Shown in pieces: positions 34,602 through 45,647 of a stretch of DNA of 64,000 nucleotides; position 1 is the first letter of the stretch, and each line of letters opens with the position of its first letter. Both the position numbers and the translations under genes were made by a program. Under the pieces are notes generated by a model, which had not been told where the DNA came from, made no database searches, and saw nothing but the letters and a program-made list of their open reading frames with translations. The stretch is from Eucalyptus grandis (lineage: Eukaryota > Streptophyta > Magnoliopsida > Myrtales > Myrtaceae): NCBI RefSeq assembly GCF_016545825.1, contig NC_052615.1, positions 32,175,088 to 32,239,087 of the forward strand, in the 5' to 3' direction.

Positions 34602-34976
34602 TTTGAATCACTTTTTGTTGATGTAAACTTAAACAATAAATCTCACACAGAGTATTGCCGAATCAAGATTGGTTCTTAATTGTGTTCATTCTTTTGACTT
34701 TGAATCTCTCGGGATTCATGTGTGCTTTAGAAAATCTAGCCTTTAAAGATTTTCATAGAGTTGGCCAGCTCCACACATATAGGTGCATTTTTATAAAAGG
34801 TATCCTATCTTACCTAACTAGGATTTTAAAATCCAAGCTATAAGAATCATTAAACGCAAAGCATGCCCTTAAAACGCTGTAGGAATCACTATTACATCAC
34901 AGGAGTGGGGGAAGGTGTTTACACTAAAGTATCCAAAATTTGTGTTGTTAGGTTTCCACCTTGAAATCTTTTTTAT

Positions 34977-35059
34977 TTAATTATGGTTGTTAACCCCATT
35001 CCTTTTGATGTGTAGTTTACCTGCTCTCTTAACCAACATTTTGTCAGCAGATCCGCAGT

Positions 35060-35097
<38 letters not shown>

Positions 35098-38000
35098 TTT
35101 ACAAAATCTAAAGAAATTACTTCATTCAAAAGCAACTGCCTTATGGTATTATGTCTACGATGAATATGTCTAGACTTACCGTTATATATTACATTGTGTA
35201 TCATTGCGATCACTGCTTGATTGTTACAGTAAATGCATATCGCAAGTAATATTTTAGCCACAACGGAACATACTTTAAAAACTACCGAAGCCACTCTGTT
35301 TCTTTAGTAGCTTTAGCCACTCTGTTTCTTTAGTAGTTTTATCCAAAGTAACAAACTCCAATTCCATCGTGAAGTGTGCTATTAGAGTTTGCTTTGAAAA
35401 TTTTCAAGATACTGCGGCACCTCCTAGTATGAACACATATCCGCTAGTTGATTTCAATTCATTAGAATCCAAAATCCAATTAGCATCACAATAGCCTTCC
35501 AAAACAGCAAAATATTTTCCATATTGTAGAACATAGTTTTTGGTTTGTTTTAAATAACCTAACACTCTCAATAGAGCATTCCAATGCCCGTGACCAAGAT
35601 TACCGGTATATCTACTCGTTTTCCCATTGAGTATGCTATATTCGATCTAGTGTAGTTCATGATGTACATGATGCTATCGATTACTTGAGAATACTCTAGT
35701 TGTTCGATACTATCTCCAATATTCTTTCATAAAGTTAGGTGTGGAAAATAGGGATTATTCTCATCTTTAATGTCGAACCATTTGAACCTCTCAATTATCT
35801 TTTCAATGTAATGAGATTGTATTAACCATCAAAATTTCTTAAATTTTGATGCGGAGTATAACATTCGCAACATCGAAGTCTTTCATCTTAATGTTCTTCT
35901 TGAGTACATTTTTGCTACTTTTGATAACCTCAATGTTATCTCCAAGAATTAGCAAGTCATCAACATATAAACAAATGAGTACACATCCAATTGATGTGGA
36001 TTTAATATATACACATTTGTCACACTTATTGATTTTATACCCATGTTGTATCATCACATGGTCAAACTTCTCATGCTATTATTTAGGAGCTTATTTAAGT
36101 CCATATAATGATTTAACAAGTCTGCACACTTTGTGCTCATCTTTTAACCTTGAATCCTTCAGGTTGTTTCATATAAATCTCCCCATCAAGATCACCATTC
36201 AAGAATGTAGTGTTCACATTCATCTAATGTACTTGCAAATTGTATAGCGAAGCTATAACAATCAACATCTTAACTGACGTTAGTCTCATTACTGGTGAAT
36301 AAGTATCAAAATAGTCTAAACCCTCTCTTTGTCTAAATCCTTTGGCAACAAGTCATGCTTTATATTTATCTATGGAACCATCAGCTTTACGTTTCTTTTT
36401 AAATATCCATTCACATCCAATTAGTTTTTTTCCTGATGGAAGATCAACTAATTCCCAAGTGTGGTTACTTAGGATAGAATCAATTTCATTGTCAACAGTT
36501 TCTTTCTAATAAGGAGCATCTGAAGTTGACATTACCTCATGAAAAGTTTGAGGCTCACATTCTAACATGTATGCCAAAAGTCATGTCCAAAAGATTTTTC
36601 AATTCGTGACTTCGTGCTCCCATGAAGTTTGACTTCTATGGCCTCAACTTCATCTTTTTCAGATTCTAATTTTCTAAATCTCTTCTGAAATGGTTCACCC
36701 TAATTTATTTTTGCAGGATTATATTCTCAAAGAACTCAGCATCCCTTTACTCTAAGATAGTATTGACACGAATTTCCACATTATCAAATTTATGAACCAA
36801 AATTTGTATGCGCTACTATTTTGAGCATAACCAATAAATATACAATCTAACGTTTTAAGTCCCAACCGAGTTTGTTTAGGAGAAGGAATTGCTACATTAG
36901 CTATTCACCCCACACTTTCAAAAAGTTATAGGATGGCAACATTCCATTCCATAAATCATATGGAGTTTTACCTGTCTTTTTATGAGATATTTTATTAAGA
37001 ATATAGTTCGCAATTAGAACTGCCTCCCCACACAGGTTTTGAGGTAAACCCAAACTTAAGAGTATGGCATTAGCCATTTCTATTAAAGTTTTATTTTTCC
37101 GTTCAGCAATTCCATTTTACTGTGGAGTATAAGGTGCAATTATATGGAGAATTATCCCTAAACTAGTGCATAGCTCCTTTAAATTGATAGAATTGTGTTC
37201 TCCTCCTTCAGACTCAAGCACTTTGATTAGTTTATCAAGTTAATTATTGACCTCATTTTTATACTTGATAAACATGCTTATAGCCTCATCTTTGCCATTT
37301 AACAGATTAACATAGCAAAACCACATATAATCATCCACAAAGGTGATGAAGTACTTCTTTCCTCCTCTACTTTTTATAAATTTTAAATCACATAAATCAC
37401 TATGGATTAATTGTAAAGTTTCACTTGTTTTTTCAACTGATTTAAAAGGTTTCTTAGCAAATTCAGCCTCAACACAAGTCTCACATTTGTAATGGGCATC
37501 CAAGTCAAACCTTGGAATTAGCCCTAAGTCTGCTATCATTTTCATCATACCATAGTTTATGTGTCCTAATCTACTATGCCATAAATAAATAAAAAGGAAA
37601 CAAACAGTATAAACTAAACACTTCTCTTTATTAATAGTCTTTGGGTACTAAAATTTCGAGTTTACATTAATGACAGCCACATTGGCTTTGAATAGATCAT
37701 TATACAAGTACCATCTCCCCACATACATCTCCCTTTAAAAAACACAAACTTGTCATACTCAAAAATAATTTTAAAATCCTTCTTGACAAGTATGGAGCCA
37801 AAAATAAGATTCTTTCGGATTTTAGGTACATGCAGCACAGTTAACAGGGTAATTTCTTTGCCAAAGGTGAACTTCAAAATCACCTTTTGCCGATATAGAG
37901 TTAGCCATGTAGAGCTTCCCTTCTTCTTCAGCCTTCTCATAAAAGGAGAACATGTATTTTTCACACAAATGTGATTTGTGGCACTTGTGTCTAACCAATA

Positions 38001-39210
38001 ATCAGTATTGTTCAACGGTAATGATACCTCAGACACCATCACAACAGTCAGTTTCTCACTATCTTCATGCTTTGTCAAATTTAGGTGTCTTGCCTTTGTT
38101 CAGGCACTTCTTGCAATCATTAGCACGATAGCCAAGCTTATTGTAAATAAAACACATCCCTTGGAGTTTTGTGGATCGTTCCTTTTGCCTGTCTTTTCCT
38201 TGAAAAGATTTCTTCATTCTCACATTTTGTTTAGAAGTTGAGGACTCCACAATGTTAGCCTTTGGTTTAATAGGAGGGTTTGCATTCCTTTTGTTGTCCT
38301 CTTCAATTCTGAGGCACATAATGAGATCTTCAAGGCTTATCTCCTTCCGTTTGTGCTTCAAATAATTTTTGAAGTCTGACCAACCTAGAGGCAGCTTCTC
38401 AATAATTGCCACTTGGAATTACTCACTATGTAACATTTCCTCAATAAAGATGTTGTTTAAAATTATTTGCAATTCTTGAATCTGATTCATAACAAATTTA
38501 GAATCCACCATTTTTAAAACCAAAAATTTGGCATCCACAAATTTCTCAATGCCTGCATTCTCAGTTTTATATTTCTTTTCTAAGGTCTCTCGTAGTTGTT
38601 TAGCAGTTCTAATGTTACAATAAACATTATAAAGAGAATTTACCAAATAATTAACGATATAATTTCAGCATAGGAAGTCCCCGTGCTTCCAAGCCTCCAA
38701 CACCCTAAGGGTAGTGACATATTGCTCATTTGGACTAATTATCGGGCACATCTCCAATAAGTACTTGATCAGATTTAGCGTGGTCAAATAATAGAACATT
38801 TTCTGCTACCATTGCTTAAAGCCCACACCGATGAATTTTTCCAGATCTCATTCGGTGTTATTGGATGTGGTAACATCAAACTAAGCAAAGCCTATTGAAC
38901 CATCCCTCTAGAAATTGGACCCGTTGTTTTGAAAAATAGTCTCAGGTATGTCAATCAAGCGACTTGTACCCGCACCACCATAAATGGTCTCGGCCCAAAG
39001 GCTCACAATATTTGCTGCCACAACACCAGGCCCCAAGGTATGAACCTCTCCACCAACGATGGTCAAAACGACCATGGGAACGTCTCCAAAATTGTTTCGG
39101 ACATCATTTGATACTTGATTGTTATTAGCCATCTTGATTTTCTGATAAATACTACAAACTGTAAGAAAAAAATGATTAATTGCCTTAAGATTATTGAAAA
39201 TAATTTTCAC
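34977..39210 (-). pseudogene. Degenerate copia gag-pol
   Basis: Broken polyprotein, read right to left: N-terminal gag (from about 39160, MANNNQVSND), central gag, a zinc-knuckle region at about 38130 reading CFIYNKLGYRANDC in which the second Cys and the His of the CCHC motif have both become Tyr, protease, integrase, reverse transcriptase and RNase H. A T tract of about 32 bases (35063-35094) interrupts the RNase H end, at DFVKLKKKK. Stops separate every segment, so no functional product is possible. Confidence 0.9.
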
Positions 39211-40019
39211 ACACCGGAAGAAAAAATAATATTCGCGTATTAAAAAAAATTACGTAACTTTGTTTGTTGGAACCAGAAAAATAAATCTGAGAAAATGATA
39301 ACAATATTATAATAATGATCAAGCCAATGTTTGTATAATCTTTACATATAAAGATGTTGAATCACAACCCAAATACAAAACTGTTTGATTGTAATAAAAT
39401 TTATAGGAAATTAAACAGGAGGTGAGATTTAGCTAACTGAATATCCTTAAGGCGATTAGTTCCTGCCAATTGTGTTAAGTAGTTTCATGAACTATGCCTC
39501 CCAAGATATAACACCTTGAACCCGTTTGTATTAACATTATATAAATAGGACTCTATAAAACACTTTAGAAATTGGCACACTTGGAGGAGTGTTTTTCCAA
39601 AGAGGAATTCTTATTTGTGGATAACTCTATCTGCCACAAATTAAAGAAGACTCAAAAGAAAATCATTTTCGTAAGCTAAAGATTATTGGAGAATTGTTGC
39701 AAGGAGACTCTAGAAGATCCATCATTAACACGTCCCTTAATGCAAGTAAAATATGTTGCATGAAGATGAAAGAATTCGTTCCTTAACACGTCCATCCATT
39801 AATTCGTTCATAAATGCGTCACAAAATTGCTGCAAAGCTGCTGCATCGAGGCTCAAGAAATGTGTTCATTAACACTTCAATTAATTCATCCATAAAACTG
39901 TTCCAAGACTGATGCACAAGGGCTGAAGGAATGCAACCATTAAATCGTTTATTAATGCCGAAGGTTGAAGAAGAAATGCATGAACTTATGTTGAGCTATT
40001 AATACCATTAATTTCAACA
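39192..40019 (-). repeat. 5' LTR of the copia element
   Basis: An 828-bp partner of 33527-34351. Its inner end reads TATTGAAAA instead of TGTTGAAAA, so the terminal dinucleotide has mutated; the outer end TTTCAACA is intact and followed by the target duplication. Confidence 0.93.
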
Positions 40020-40024
40020 ATTTT

Positions 40025-40432
40025 CGTTCTCTTTCCCTTCACTCTTATTTACTTGGTCACTCTTCATGCTCGATATCTGAAAGCTATGAATTTATTAGGG
40101 CCAATTCAGCGTCCTCGGGCGATCATTATCATTGACGAGCGAACTCAATTATGTGCTAGCCAGGATGCCTTCATCATTACCACCGTGAAGACCTTAATCA
40201 TGTGCAAATTGAGTATGCCTTCGTTTTCACTTTTAGTCTAGAGGCTCAGCATTCAGATACATAGATCACATGGCCGTGCATGCACCACTGCAGCAGAGAA
40301 GTCCAAGAATTTAAAAAACCATCTAACGAATATTTGCTTCGAGCAAGCAACGTGGACAGCTTCTGTCGTCTGAAATATATATCGATATCTACTCTGCTCA
40401 TGTTTATGATTGTGTGTGTGCGTGTCGTGTGT

Positions 40433-40473
<41 letters not shown>

Positions 40474-41080
40474 ACGGATAACAAGAAGTTGATAATATAG
40501 GCCAAATGTGAATCGAGCATCAAGAACACCATCTCGAGAATATTATTACTCAATGCAGTTGAGATAATTAATGGCCAGGACAGCTTTGGGCTTATCACGA
40601 TAATTTGCACTTTAATAATTTGTCAACTTGCCTGTTCAAGTGCATGCAATCTTGTAATGTGCGCCCGCGATTATGATAAATTATGTTGTCTGAGTCTCCT
40701 GCTCCAGGTGTTACGGTACATCTACAGGTTTTTCTATGTAGTCATTACAGCAAAAGGATCGCATACTTTCCGAGTTACCCAGAAAATCAGGACTTGAGAT
40801 AGATTGAGAGAGCCCCCTTTCTGGACGTTGTACTTGCTAACTACTACAACTGATATTTCCGTGAAATAATAACTATCACCAGCATGCGCTGCGCGCGTTT
40901 TGCGCTACAATAGCTACTACTACACAGGTAATAGCTTCCACAAAGTGCATTGATCTAGAAAGTAGGGGTCGGTAGGCATAGTTTAGTGAAAGCTTTTAGA
41001 AGCTGTTGCTTCGCATTAGCAACATTTCTCTTTAAGCAATTTAAATGGAGTAAAAACGTATGAACCATTAAGCAATATAA
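40025..41080. other. Spacer with a (GA)n microsatellite
   Basis: The only strong feature is an uninterrupted GA run at 40434-40471 preceded by a GT-rich stretch. No coding sequence is recognised. Confidence 0.5.
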
Positions 41081-41612
41081 ATGCAGTTTTTTTTCAGTTT
41101 GTTTCTTATTCGATTCAGTTCTCATTAAAAACCGAAACTTTTTTAACCGGTTCGGTTTTTATCGGTTCGGTTAACCGAACCAAACCGATAAAATCTAAAG
41201 TTTTTCCTTTTTATTTTTTTAATTTAAAAAAATAAAATCTTTTTTTTTTTTTTTTTCTTCTTCTTCTTCTTCATTGGCCAATTGCCGGCCCGAGGGCTGG
41301 TGGCCAACCCGACGGCCGGCGACCGGCCAATGAAGAAGAAGAAGAAGAAGAAGAAAGAAAAAGGAATAAAAGAAAATAAAAAGAATAAAAATTAATTACA
41401 AAATCAATTTAAAAAATAAAAAATTTATAGAAAGGGGTATATGTAGGGAGAAATACAAATACAAAAGTAAAAACCGAACGGAACCGAGATTTCGATTCGG
41501 TTCGATTTTGTTCGGATCGGATTTCGATTCGGTTCAATAAATTCCTTATCAATTCAGTCCGGTTTGGTTTTTCAAAAAAACCGAACCGAACCAAACCATT
41601 TATACCCCTATA
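41081..41612. mobile_element. MITE-like element with hairpin GC-rich core
   Basis: Both ends carry inverted CGGTTCGGTTTT / AAAACCGAACCGAACC motifs. A perfect 18-bp palindrome lies at 41164-41181 (GGTTCGGTTAACCGAACC). In the middle a perfect 23-bp inverted repeat (41257-41279 and 41325-41347, CTT repeats ending CATTGGCC) encloses a 45-base GC-rich loop with GCCGGCCCGAG and GACGGCCGGCGACC. No protein is encoded. Exact termini and target duplication were not settled. Confidence 0.65.
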
Positions 41613-43785
41613 GCATACATCTCTAGTGTAAAACAAAATTTACAGAAGCAGCCTACCTCTCAAATAAAGGGTGGATAAAACTGCTTGTGTAAATTCCTTA
41701 ATCAAATGATAATTTAATTCGCAGTATAATGAATATAATTATCATCAGAATGATCTATAATACCACTTCTTATTTAAACAGTCAGCTATGCTGATGTTAC
41801 CTTTTAAATTCCATGAGAGGGGCTAATTGGGATTGTTTAAGCAATTCACGTAATCATTGACCTCTTGTCAATTAATTCTAGATGGCTTTATCGAGATAAC
41901 AATAACTCAATCAAAATACAATTTCTTACAAGAGGGCTTGACCAATGAGCTATTGCGCATTCTTTCAAGGGTAGTTGCTTCTAGGAAAACCTTCCCATCT
42001 CATCGGGCTTGAGAAGTACTTGGCCTTGAAAGCCATTGCCAAGTATCAATATTAGAGAAAATCTAACCCACTCTTAGACTTTACTATGGTTCGAATGATG
42101 ATAAGAACCTAGGCTTTTGGGGCATATGCTGCCATATTTGGGGGAAGGTGGGAACTAAGCAGGCGCTATTTCTAGGAATCATTATCGGGACATCCACATC
42201 GTCATTCATTTCTGTACGCTCGAATCTGTCAGAGCTTTCCTTTTATAACTCGTTTTTTCTTGCCTTAAATCTGTCAATAGTTTTGGATAAAGCACGAATC
42301 TGACTCTGGTGAGACGCGGTGCCAAGACAAGGAGCCCAGTTTTGCACGCCAATAAACTCCAAGTTGACAACGTGACGATTTGAATCAGTTCCTTCTCAGT
42401 GTCAGTCCAACTCCGAGCTCTCGCAGACTATTGTATGATTAGCTGCTGTCATCTGCATCGTTGGTCGAGACCGTTCAGGAATTCAGCAATCTGTTCAGGT
42501 GGCTGATTAATGCATCCGTTAGGATATGTTTCATCGTATTTGCCAAAAATGAGCTGGAGTCTCAGATTCAAACCCTCTCTTTTTAGTATGTACGGGGCAC
42601 TGCGTTGTTCTTGTTTATTGTGCATCATACAGTGAGTATACTTACCGTGTCCACGGTTCGACATTTGCACGTTCTTGTAATGAGTGACCATCCTTGCAGA
42701 TAACGACGATACTGTGGATAGGATATTAAACTCCAAGTTGACATCAGTTCCCATATATTTCGTCAGTCTCATTGGCTTCAACGAATAGATTCTGCTTACT
42801 TTCCGACCAATCCATCTAGTTTTGATTCATCGGCACCCTAGAATACATGAAACCATGTGGTCCGACGATCTTGTTGGATAACTCGAAGCTCTTTATTTGC
42901 TAGAAACAGCTGTATATAAAATTGTAACTATTCAGTCTTCTCCTAATGTTTCATTTCTCAATATCTTCGAACGATGCATAAACAGTTTTGGGTTTGGGCC
43001 CAACAGATATGTGTCCTGGTTTGGGCTCTTCCTGTATTGTTTTCCTGGATTGTCTCTACCTCAGCAACAAAGAGAGGGACGAAAAGACTAACCAAGCCCA
43101 GGGAATGACACTCGTTCATTGACCTGATCGAACATTGCGAAGCAAGAACTAGGAATTTACACTGCATCAGTCCCTTCCTAGACTTCTAGGAGGCAAGCAT
43201 TTTCCCACGAAAGAAATGGAAAAGCAAGGTCACAAACCAAAAGTCACTACTAAATTTGAATCGATTCGGGGGGAAATCGCGAGCTCACGCTATATTAATT
43301 GGCAATCCAAGGCCTCCAATCGAAAAGGTTCATAACATCAGGTGCAACGAACACTCGATCGGGACATTATAGCTGTCGGCCTTCTTCTCCCTGCCATTGA
43401 CACACACAAAAATATCAAGATGAAAGCTGTTAAGTCGATTAGCATGTATTGCAGCAACCATTTGGAAAACTTCAAGATTACGTTACAGACGGCTATCCAT
43501 TTTCTTCTGTATGTTTTGAATCGCCGCTCCCCTCCTCCCAAAAATACCATATAATGAATTCTCAGCGCAAAAAGAAGGAGAAGCGGGTTTTCTTTTTGGG
43601 GGAGAGGGCCATGAAATGCAAGTTAATTCAACGGTAGGGTTAGAGATGATGATGACATACCTCTCACATTCTCACTCCCATCATTTCGCAACGACGAAGT
43701 CCCCCATGCAAAAAGATAAATCCTCTTCAAATCCTCCATAAAGAAAATGAAGATTAAATAAACCCTAAATTTAGGAAAATCCTCA
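41613..43785. other. Spacer, no gene seen
   Basis: Open frames such as 42781-42449 on the minus strand show no known domain. The 3' untranslated region of the INP1-like gene should lie at the right edge. Confidence 0.4.
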
Positions 43786-44645
43786 TCAACGCATCTTCAC
43801 CGGGCAATGCTGGAACTTCTCCAGCAATTCCGGGTCTCTCAACCCAACAAGAAATTGGGCCAAAGCTTCAAGAAACAGACCCGCCTGGTACAGGTTCGTT
43901 GCGCTCATTATATCCGCGAGCACGCTCTTCCTCAGCCTGTTGGCGTCCAGGAAAACGCCCGCCAAGCCCTGTGCCGCCGCCGCTGCGGCCTTCCCGACCG
44001 TGGCCGTCGTCTCCTTCTTCTTTTTGCCGGACGCTCTCGTCCACTGATCAGCCACTCGGTCCGCAAAGTGGGCCTGCTCGGCCTTGGCCCGGTCCCACAG
44101 CGCCGGCACCATCAACCGGACCCCGCACTCGATCTGCTCCATTCGGGATATGGTGTGCTTGCTAGGGTTCTTCCACGCTGTCAATACCTGCCACGGCCTG
44201 CCCGAGAGCTGGTTGCAGTCGTCTTCAAGAAAGACACCAGCGCCTTCATCATCGCTATCGTCGCCGTCGTTCTCGAGGAGTGAGCGGAGGAGGGTGGTGA
44301 AGACGTAAGGGTGGAGGTCGCCGAGGAAGAGGAAGGGCCTCTCGAGGGAGTTGCGCCACGGAGGGCAGAGCAGCCGAGGGAGCTGGTCGGCGGAGGAGGA
44401 GGACGCGGCGAGGTTGAGGGCGGAGTAGTAGGACTGGAGGTGGCAGTGGAGGGCGTGGACGGCAGCGGATAACTGGACCGAGGTGGAGGAGGAGGAGGAG
44501 GAGGAGGACAAGGAGTCACGGAGGAGCGGGAGGAGGGTGCGCTCGAGGGCGTCAAACCACTCGGCGTAGAAGTCGGCGAAGCGGCGGGTCTTCTTGAAAG
44601 GGTTGGCTGCGGGCAACGCTAGGGTTAGGGTTAGTCTTTTCTTGA

Positions 44646-44682
<37 letters not shown>

Positions 44683-44699
44683 CCTGCAGATTTGTGCAT
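43786..44699 (-). CDS. INP1: DOG1-domain protein, INAPERTURATE POLLEN1-like, 2 exons
   Basis: Exon 1 is 16 bp (44699-44684, MHKSA) and exon 2 is 44606-43786; joined, 278 aa. The 77-bp intron is about half CT repeat and starts right after the donor. The protein starts with the DOG1-type helix FADFYAEWFDALERTLLPLL, then a Ser-rich linker, WRNSLERPFLFLGDLHPYVFTTLLRSLL, an acidic stretch (about ENDGDDSDDEGAG), WQVLTAWKNPSKHTISRMEQIE, a Lys/Ala-rich loop, and a C-terminal helix LYQAGLFLEALAQFLVGLRD. INP1 is a pollen protein that marks aperture sites, where exine is not laid down. The match is from memory of the family; another DOG1-family member is possible. A longer upstream frame in phase with exon 2 runs through the CT repeat and is probably not the true start. 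Confidence 0.75.
44607..44683 (-). other. Short intron with (CT)n beginning at the donor site
   Basis: After the donor GTAC the transcribed strand goes straight into CT repeats (about 44679-44650), then a short tail with AACCCTAACCCTAGCG before the acceptor CCCGCAG. Confidence 0.75.
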
Positions 44700-45576
44700 G
44701 TTGAAGAAGACGTGAATGGAGACGTTGCCTTGGGGAGAGATCGACGGGGAGAGAGACGATGGAGAATTCGGAAGGCGAACTTGGAGGATTTCTCTGCAAT
44801 TTTTCTTTTTGGAGGGAAAAGAAGAGAAGAAGCGTTGGCAGGAAGAAAGCATTTGAGAGCTGCGAATGGGCGGGGCACCCGGATAGCCTTGCGGGTTTTC
44901 GGGTCATGGGCCGTGAAGTGATGCCCGAAAGCCCGCAGTCAGGCTACTGATTATTATTATTTTCTTTTTCCAACGGAAAAGATTGGAAACTCATGTATTA
45001 ACAATGAGAGTTAAATGTAGCCGCCAGAGGAATAAATTCGTCATATACTTTTGTGATTAATGATGAAGAACATTGAAACCCGGAAAAACTAGCTCCACGG
45101 CATCATTGTCACTGTACATGTGGTTCAAATGAATATAACATCGCAATTTCTTTGAAAGAGATCAACTCATTTTTGTATCATGCTCTCGTAAGTTATACAC
45201 GAGAGAGTAAGAAATGAGGGAGACCTATGATGTCGAGACCTTTGCATTGTCCAGGATGAGAAGCTCGAACGAGTGGCTACCCATGGTGACCAAACCGGAT
45301 GAAACCGTAATATTTGCATATTGCTCTCTTTCTATATATGTTAAGAAGGTTCACTAAGTTTTTGTGTTGCTCAATTACACGGCAAGTGATGTGCTTGTGA
45401 AATTTTAAATTTCCATTGCACATATTATAGAATGATGTTTTTTTTTCATATAAATTAGAGTTATTTCAAGATTTCTCCATTCCCTTTTTCGCTTATGAAA
45501 CATGGAAGAGGTAGCGAAGGCTAGAAAACACTTATTATTAAATATAAATCTTAAGTGAGAAAATACGGTTCATCCG
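44700..45576. other. Upstream region of the INP1-like gene
   Basis: The minus strand to the right of 44699 should contain the leader and promoter of the INP1-like gene. No TATA box stands out. No other coding sequence is visible. Confidence 0.4.
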
Positions 45577-45647
45577 GCACCAGTGGTCTAGTGGTAGAAT
45601 AGTACCCTGCCACGGTACAGACCCGGGTTCGATTCCCGGCTGGTGCA
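45577..45647 (+). tRNA. trnG-GCC: tRNA-Gly (anticodon GCC)
   Basis: A 71-nt cloverleaf: acceptor arms GCACCAG and CTGGTGC pair fully with discriminator A, the D arm contains GGTCTAGTGGTAG (box A), the anticodon loop CTGCCAC gives anticodon GCC, and the T arm reads GACCCGGGTTCGATTCCCGG (box B). There is no intron and no encoded CCA, as expected for a nuclear plant tRNA. Confidence 0.97.

Larger units (their letters stand above)
33527..40019 (-). mobile_element. Ty1/copia LTR retrotransposon, full-length but degenerate
   Basis: Two related LTRs bracket about 4.8 kb of internal sequence, and the 5-bp target duplication ATTTT flanks the element (33522-33526 and 40020-40024). Its coding direction is minus, so the 5' LTR is on the right. 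Remnants occur in copia order: gag near 39210-38070, protease-like DTSATNHIC near 38000, integrase (HSDLCD, ITFVDDY) at 37548-37240, reverse transcriptase (YVDDLLILGDN) near 36000-35840, and RNase H (IYCNNQAVIA, RHIHRRHNTIRQLL) at 35294-35090. The order integrase before RT defines copia rather than gypsy. Frames are broken by many stops and shifts and the LTRs differ at many positions, so it is old and inactive. Confidence 0.95.

Noticed and set aside
40434..40471. GA repeat as a regulatory GAGA element
   Set aside because: No gene lies near enough to support a promoter role; treated as a microsatellite.
44700..44907. N-terminal extension of the INP1-like protein in a longer frame
   Set aside because: The frame runs through the CT repeat intron, giving Ser-Leu repeats; a short exon 1 with proper GT-AG borders explains the sequence better.
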